From the NCBI GenBank assembly GCA_003117195.1, contig BDSI01000103.1, positions 58,501-122,500 of the forward strand: DNA of 64,000 nt, given 5' to 3'. The DNA is from Eudorina sp. 2006-703-Eu-15. Taxonomy: Eukaryota; Chlorophyta; Chlorophyceae; Chlamydomonadales; Volvocaceae. Position numbers and translations under genes: made by a program. The notes under the pieces were generated by a model, which saw only the letters and a list, made by a program, of their open reading frames with translations, was not told the origin of the DNA and made no database searches. Shown here piece after piece: positions 57,068-64,000 of this stretch; positions within the stretch are counted from its first letter, which is position 1, and every line of letters starts with the position of its first letter.

Positions 57068-60000
57068 GTTCGGGGCAGACGCTCTACCAGCTGGCACCCC
57101 CTTGCAGGCGGACGCTCAACCGGCGATTACGTGGCTCCCTTCAAAAAAGCTTCACGGTGAAGATTGTTTCCTCCAAGTGAGAAGCAAACCTCCGCGACGT
57201 TGCCGTCACCCTTGGCATCCTTCCAGCAGTACACGCAACGATCCTCAATAAGCTAATCAAAGTCAATCATAATCTTGATTTATGTCCCGATGGCGAAGTG
57301 ATGTCAAGTGCTCAGTTCTGCGCCCTGAAGGTTTTTGAAAGCTGGGACGTTTTGGAGTGGGGTCTGGCTGCAGAAAGGCGTATTCCTCTTCAAACCCCAC
57401 AGTAGGATACCCAACAGCGGCAAAAGTGCCTGAAGGTTTACACCACTGAGTAGGAGCCGTGGTAAAGTATGTGCACGGTGGCTATCCTCGTCCCAAATGA
57501 ATTATTTCAATAACCAAAAATTGTTTCAATAAGTAGTAGGACCTTGGAAGGCCAGCACTCAGACAACTACTTTTACTAGCCGTCAGTACAATTCCTCCAT
57601 GCTTCATCAGTGGAATGAAAACGCAACTTTTCCTGTGCGGACGTTCAAAAACACGAAACAAAGGCAATGGGTAGTTCTTTGCTTGATTTTCTCAGTGTGA
57701 CATTTGGTACGAGCATTGCGCACCGACATTTTCGTCGTGCATTTAAGTACGTGCACTGGCGGCAGACCTGCAGGGTGCTCTCACACCGGTTATCTGTGTC
57801 TCCTATCCTACGCTGTTTGAATGCCGAGGGTCGTGTGCGGTTGAAGACAACCGGTGTTTTGGCCATGCTTGACACATGTTATACCTTCGTGTCAACATGG
57901 GAGATAATCATGCATCGTGCTCGTCCTCGACGACACCAAAGCTTTATTCTTTATTCATAGAGTTATGGCTGAGTTGCCGTGTTGCAAGCAGAGGGTTGCA
58001 AGTCCCAACGATTGACCTCGCTTAAGTCCCGTTTCGATGTGAACAGACAACGTAACCCCTGAAAGTGCAACAAGAATATGAATTTTTCATCGTCAGGGTG
58101 TATACAATGGGGCATTCGTGGGGCTAGGTTACCTGTGCGTATTAGTAATAAGTCGGATACGCAGAGATACGCGCATAGAGAAGGTTCAAGGTTGAGGCCG
58201 AGAACTGGAAAAATGTGTGTCACCACAGCCTAAGAAATATTTTGCGGATGTGGAGTCTTCGGCAACGAGAAGAGGTCCCTTGAGGACCTGCGCCGCCCTG
58301 CGCGGCTTGGGAACCACAGATGTCCACCGGAAAAGTCACCTTCGTCTGCAATTGTTGTATAACACGTGAAACCTTGCCGACGCCCATTGCCCTCCGAGAC
58401 TCGCATTGCCGACATAACCCTTAACAGCGCACCGCAACAGCTTGTTCCATCACGTTTCTGAGAGACTCGCAGCCAGATTGACAATCCTTGACACGAGGCC
58501 ACCATTCAGGCAAGCCAGCCGCGCGGCTTGTGCCCTTACCTTCCTGTGACGAGCAGACGAGGGCGAGTAGCGGAAGCGACCCACGAAGGAGGGGATAACA
58601 ACATCCCTACCGAGATTGACGGTTAGTAGATCCGCTGAGATAGGGGCCTGAAGGGACCAAGATCGCTCAAGATCGCCCAAGATCGCTGACCCAAATGAAG
58701 AGGGGCGAAGGGTGCTATCGCGCCCACCACCCAGCCAACCGCACGCGCACGCACGCGCACCGTTGGGGGCGCCCTGGACCGTGACGAACTTGCGGCCGTC
58801 TTGCAAACTCGGCAAACTCACACGTCGTTCGCTTTGGTCATGAATAACAACGGAAGCAGTTGTTTAGTGGATAAATGATTTGTTACAGCGGACGCCAGCA
58901 AGAAATCACCGGAATCTACTACCGCAAGAGTTTCGTACTTCGCACTGACACGCCCTGACACGCCTGGCCTGTGCTGGAGTGCCGGCATGTGGAGGTTTGG
59001 GGCTTCCCTCCCGCTTTGAATGCATGGATGAACGTTACAGCGGAACCCAAGAGGGTGTATACCAACGGTGTGTACCAGGGCAAGCCCCAGCAGCCCCTCT
59101 TTGCTGTGGGTGGGAGATGAGGATGTTGCGGCTGTCACCGATACCCGTCGGGAAGCTGGTTCCGGCGGATCCTTTGATTCAGCAGGCACCCGCGGAGCTG
59201 GCCGGGGCTCCGGTGCATGGCGCAGTTTCGTTTCCTCAGTGTATGGTTAGGAAGCTTCGGCTGTCACCGATGATCCGCGGGGTCCGCTGTAGCATCCATA
59301 ATAATGGTGCCGCGAGCCATGGCAGGTATTGGTACTCAACGCCAGTGTGTATGGTTGAACACCACGCACTCTGGTTGCCGTGGGCAACAACCCTCTGCAC
59401 CGAGACAGGGCCCTGCAGCTCGACTCCAGGAAGAGGACGCCAGCCCCATGACTACACATGGAACAAAAGGATTGGGGTCGGGCGAGTACCTTCGCTGTAC
59501 ACGTGGAGTACCATTACATAGATTACGTGGTTGCCCTCTGGGTAGGTTAGGCCGCGCCGCCAGCAGGTGGAGCCTGCGCTTCCCTTCAAATTCATTGCAA
59601 CGAACGCGGCAGTGCAATGCCGTACATGTATGTCCCGTGGCGCACGCTGTACGGCATCGACGTGTACTAGATCTCACGTTCGGCCGGGGAATCACCCCGT
59701 CAACTTCTGGGCCGTCGTCACAATCCCATCGCCTGTTACTACGGTGGAAGCACAGCCGAGACACAGACCCCGATGACAGAACGGCGCGGAACCGCTTCGC
59801 ATCCGTCGGTAAACCGTCGCCGAACAAACCGCCGCTCTACTGGTACAAAAGAAAGTGGCCCGCTTACGGAATCACAATTGCATGTCCGCAGACGGCGCCG
59901 ATTGGGCCTACACGCAGCTGGCAGGAAGCCCGCGATCGAGGCCAGCCACGCCGGGCTGCTGCATCCGTCACTGCCGCCTGCAGCGTGTGCTGCACATGCC

Positions 60001-63000
60001 GTGGCAGGGAGGCGCAGAGAGGCGCAAGGCGGGATCAGCGCGATTGGAGTCCGATCGACTGGTACAGCAGGTGCCTCTGATGTGGTCACAGACTGCAGAT
60101 AGGGTGCTTAGGACGACGACGTTGGTTCAGAATCACGCACTGCTGACATAACCGCTGTCGCTCCCGCATCTCGAATCTCGACCGCACAGATCACATCCAG
60201 CGATGTCTGTCTCTCCCACCAACAAAACGAGTGAACCACGACTCTTGTGCCGTTTGCACCATCGATCTGCACTCGAAGAAGGATGGTGGCGATATCGATA
60301 ATGAAAACTGTCCGTGTCCCATCCATCATCAACTCTCAACGAAACCCGCCGCTGTCAGTCGCCCGCCGCGCGCACTAGCTGCGGAAGGGCCGCAAGGTTG
60401 GGTGAGTGGCAACCTGTACGGAATCGTACATGAGGTCCATCCGCAGACCCTTCGAAGATTGAAGATGCTCGAATTTCCACTGCATGGCGACACTTTCTCT
60501 TTTGAGAACGGGGACCGATCAGCAACATGTTCCCATTGCACTCGACTACACCTATTTTTTCTGGAGCACCACTACTGAAACCGTAATTACCATCTGTTAC
60601 TAATGCTAGGGCCCAGGCAACCAAACCGTAGGAATTAACTGACTGCACGTGTTCCTCGCTGACCTTGGCAGAACGACGACATAACCCAAGCGCCGGGGTA
60701 AACCTCGCAAAACAAATGCGAAACTTCCAGGAGGTATGTAGTTGCCTGGAGGGGATGCACGAACAAAAACTACACGATGTATGTGTGCCCGTCGACGATA
60801 CGACATACATACACAAACAGCCACTCAGCATCAACCACGCCCAGCCCGCAGTTCCACGCTCTATCTGAGCTGGCGGAAAGGCACACAAAGGAAAGAGTTA
60901 CTGGGGAATTCGACGGACGAAAGTAAGATAGATCAGACGAAGGGTCAAATAAGAGGGCAGACATGAAGGAAGGCTCTGCTGGTGGTACAGAAGGGCACCT
61001 GGGCGACTCTCAAGACTAACTAGCCGACTAGTGCGGAATGGCGGACTCCTCCTTCACTCAGCTACGATGCCACAAATGAACCCCGTACTACACCACGACC
61101 CTCAGCTGTGCTACTGCTGCTGCTGCTGCGACTATTGTTACTACTGCGGCCGTTGCTGCTGTTACTGCTGCTACCGCTGTTACTACTGCCACGTACTAAT
61201 TCTACTACTTCTGCTTGGTCTAGCTCCGGACACAACCTTTCTAGCCGTTCTAGGTGGCCGTGGGGGTAGGTTTAGCCTGAGCCGACGGCGCCGCGACACG
61301 CGAACACAGGGCCAGCGGTCCCACCTCCCCGCCTCCGCCTCCGCGTCCCTCCTCTCCACCCTCGTTCTAGCTCTATATAGCGGGTTGAAAATACCAGAAC
61401 CATCTCGCGCGACTCTCCCGCCAGCAGGCGACCCGCCGGCCCCCGGCGGCCTCGCCTCTGCGAGAAGAGCGAGCCAGCCCACCTTCGTGCTCTTCGCCGC
61501 AAGTTTGTTCGCAGCCCTCTAGCGCGGTACAAGCGTGACCGCTTCAAGTTCGACGGGTTTCCAGACTTCAAACACCCCTCATGCCCATGCCGTACCTCCA
61601 TGGCAGCGACTCTGGAATGGGGTGCTGATAACAGATGCCACACATCCGAACGTTGTCCCACCCCCCAACTACCAGCCAACCACCAACCACCAAGTTGCCG
61701 GCTCATCAACCGGTAACTAACCGCACCTCACCCAACCCGGCATCCGGGATCCGATTCGCCTACGACACCCTTAGCTTGGCAGCAGAACGCTGCCGGGCGC
61801 GGAACCTTTGAAAGCAGCGGCATTGAGACTGACTGCATGCATGCTGCTGCGGTACCGCGCCATCCCCTTCCTGACCCGACCCAGACCCGACCAGACCAAA
61901 CATCAAACTCTGCCCGCCGGGCTGTCACGCACAGCGCATCGCCCGGCCTTGATAGTCCACCCGCCGCTCTTCCAGCAGCCGACGTACGTGCTACCGAGCC
62001 AGCAGCGCGGCCCTACGCACGCGCCCCCCATGATGATCGCTGCGCTCCGTGTGCGACGCCCTCACACGCACACCCACCAGTGCATATGTGGGTAGCTGCG
62101 GCCGCTGTGGCGCCGGAAGGGACATCCTGCCGGTGCTGAGCGAGCTCCCCGGAGAGCGCGCCCGACAGTGCCCATGGCGCGCGCGATAGGTCCAGTCGGT
62201 CCGGCGCGGTCGGTCCAGTAGCAGGCCGGCCGGGTCGGTCCCAGGCCGGCCACCCGGCCGCCCGGCCGCGCCGCCCTCAAGACCCGGCGCACAACACGTG
62301 GTGGCGCACATCTCGGTGCTGCCGCGCCGGTCCCGTCCCCGCCCCTCCGGTCCCTCGTCTGCCCCTGCCCCGCCGCCGCCCAGCGCGCCGCTACCCCTCC
62401 CTTCGCACCTTCACCCCTTGCATGGCCCGCACGTTTCCGCACCACCACCGAACAGAAACTCGCACACACATTCGGCTTAGTTTGCTTATACGGCCAAGTT
62501 CCTCGCTACTAAACACACTCGTATGGGGCGGGTTAGCGCCCCTGGCCAGTGTCGATGGCAGGCATGTAACGACTCACACTCGGCTCAATTCTCTTATACG
62601 CACACGCACACGCACACGCACACGCACACGCACACGCACACGCACACGCACACGCACACGCACACGCACACGCACACGCACACGCACACGCACACGCACA
62701 CGCACACGCACACGCACACGCACACGCACACGCACACGCACACGCACACGCACACGCACACGCACACGCACACGCACACGCACACGCACACGCACACGCA
62801 CACGCACACGCACACGCACACGCACACGCACACGCACACGCACACGCACACGCACACGCACACGCACACGCACACGCACACGCACACGCACACGCACACG
62901 CACACGCACACGCACACGCACACGCACACGCACACGCACACGCACACGCACACGCACACGCACACGCACACGCACACGCACACGCACACGCACACGCACA

Positions 63001-63283
63001 CGCACACGCACACGCACACGCACACGCACACGCACACACACACACATGCATTTGCACCTGGGCTCGGTCGGTCGGGTTCCTTTTCTAAACACACATGCAT
63101 AAATGCCGGTCCTTACGTACACCGCCAGGGTTACTCGACGCAATAATGCCACACAGCAGGGCCCACACGGCACGGACCTTCTCGGGCCTCCACATCGGGC
63201 CCTCTGAACCGATTTTGTTCACGGCGGCGCCGCTGAACCGATTACGGTATTCTCAATCACTTCCGCTTATCTGTTGAGAGGTG
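57068..63283. other. Intergenic region upstream of the cyclase
   Basis: About 6.2 kb with no gene I can assign. The part next to the cyclase (57.1-58.4 kb) is relatively AT-rich, as expected for promoter and 5' UTR. The 59.0-60.9 kb stretch has some coding-like minus-strand frames (for example 60332-60108) but with unbiased third positions and no family match. A Cys/Tyr-coding CTGCTACTGTTACTACTGC repeat lies at 61103-61200 and the long CACACG array at 62599-63050. Confidence 0.5.
62599..63050. repeat. Perfect (CACACG)n array, about 73 copies
   Basis: About 440 nt of uninterrupted hexamer ending in a short (CA)n. It is strictly alternating pyrimidine-purine, so it is Z-DNA-prone. The alternating TR, HT and CV open frames it creates are artefacts. 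A TTTTCTAAACACACA module follows at 63079-63094. Confidence 0.97.
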
Positions 63284-64000
63284 TCACAGGTCGCACAGCA
63301 CACTCTGAAGGAACGCCTCCGAGGGCGTCGGGCACGACTCGAGCTGCTCCGCGCCCATCCTCTGCCAGCCCGCCGGGCACTGCTGCGCGGCAGCGGCCGA
63401 GCTGCTGGTGTCACTGCCGGCACCTACGCACGTCCCCCCAGCCAGCCCCGTGAAGCCCAGGCCGACACCCGCCAGCATAGCGCCCAGGCCGCCGATCGCC
63501 GGGCAAGCCGCGGGTATCGCGCCGGGGGCAGTGCCCAGGTTGAAACCTGTGTTGGCGCCTTGGCTGGCGATGTGTCCGGCGGCAGCAGCGGTTGTGGTGG
63601 CGGTGGCGGTGATGGTGGTGAAGGCGGCGGCCGGACCGGCGCCCGTCGCCGCCGCCGCGGTGTCTGTGGGTAGGGCCTCAGAAGGCTGGAAGCGCAAGCC
63701 CGACAGCCACTCCATGTCGCACGAGTCCAGTTGCATGTCCACAAAAACCCCTTGTACGGACGCGAAGGGCGCCAGGAGGGAGCCTGGCGGCTCACTTGTC
63801 GGGTTTGCGGCCGCGACAGCCATGGCGGCGGCGGCGGCGGTGCCGGTGCCGGGATCGGGTCGGTCGCTGCTGGCGTCGGTCGCCTTGGCGGAGATGGAAC
63901 TTGTTGCAGCCCCTGCGCCGTTGGCCGGTGGCGTGGCCGTGCCGGCTGAGGCGGTGGCGACGGCGGCGACGGTGGCGACGGTGGCGGAGGCGGTGGCGGA
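63284..64000 (-). CDS. Unrecognised Ala-rich protein, 3' end only
   Basis: A minus-strand frame is open from the right window edge to a TGA at 63284-63286 (about 238 codons visible), with strong third-position GC. The visible part is Ala/Thr/Gly-rich, apart from a more ordered block GVFVDMQLDSCDMEWLSGLR, a small-residue hydrophobic stretch (IGGLGAMLAGVGLGFTGLAG) that could be a membrane segment, and a C-terminal CPAGWQRMGAEQLESCPTPS. The true start is outside the window, and an intron within the visible part cannot be excluded. I do not recognise a family. Its orientation matches the cyclase, 6.2 kb away. Confidence 0.5.
   Translation of the reverse strand, partial: SATASATVATVAAVATASAGTATPPANGAGAATSSISAKATDASSDRPDPGTGTAAAAAMAVAAANPTSEPPGSLLAPFASVQGVFVDMQLDSCDMEWLSGLRFQPSEALPTDTAAAATGAGPAAAFTTITATATTTAAAAGHIASQGANTGFNLGTAPGAIPAACPAIGGLGAMLAGVGLGFTGLAGGTCVGAGSDTSSSAAAAQQCPAGWQRMGAEQLESCPTPSEAFLQSVLCDL

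Noticed and set aside
62422..63173. Long frames coding for TR, HT, CV and RV repeats on both strands
   Set aside because: All are translations of the CACACG array.

Overview
This is a GC-rich nuclear window from a photosynthetic eukaryote, most likely a chlamydomonadalean (volvocine-type) green alga. The evidence is very high third-position GC, many short introns with GTGAG/GTGGG donors and pyrimidine-tract-CAG acceptors, candidate TGTAA poly(A) signals, plastid-targeted genes (an ELIP-like protein and pyruvate,phosphate dikinase), a giant receptor-type nucleotide cyclase of the kind expanded in Chlamydomonas relatives, and abundant low-complexity sequence. The species cannot be told from the sequence alone.

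Layout. (1) 15961 down to beyond base 1, minus strand: about 26 exons of a SAC3/GANP-family protein with FG-rich segments, a probable TREX-2 / nuclear-pore mRNA-export factor; its 3' end lies outside the window. (2) 15962-17538: divergent promoter region. (3) 17539-19129, plus: three-exon, three-helix ELIP/LHC-like protein of 290 aa. (4) 21367-32043, plus: a complete 21-exon pyruvate,phosphate dikinase of 964 aa, with every splice phase reconciled. (5) 32044-37837: non-coding stretch between the convergent genes. (6) 57067-37838, minus: about 24 exons of a receptor-type class III nucleotide cyclase of about 3,500 aa, with signal peptide, extracellular solute-binding-protein-like domain, one transmembrane helix, two cyclase half-domains (C1 and C2) each split by very large low-complexity insertions, and a 920-residue disordered tail. 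(7) 57068-63283: intergenic, with a perfect 450-bp CACACG array. (8) 63284 to the right edge, minus: the 3' end of an Ala-rich protein I do not recognise.

The genes are not an operon and show no obvious joint pathway: two are plastid proteins, one acts in mRNA export and one in membrane signalling.

The most unusual feature is a family of short interspersed elements found almost only inside introns of the three large genes. At least twelve copies sit with their pyrimidine side 28-90 nt (one about 245 nt) upstream of a 3' splice site in gene-sense orientation. They look like introner-like elements or a mobile/homogenised acceptor cassette. Other points of note are the apparent division of catalytic residues between C1 and C2 of the cyclase, an in-frame 66-nt candidate cassette exon in the SAC3 core, and an Arg-to-Leu change next to the phospho-histidine loop of PPDK. 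All exon coordinates were derived by eye from splice signals, reading frame and family similarity; no search or alignment was run.
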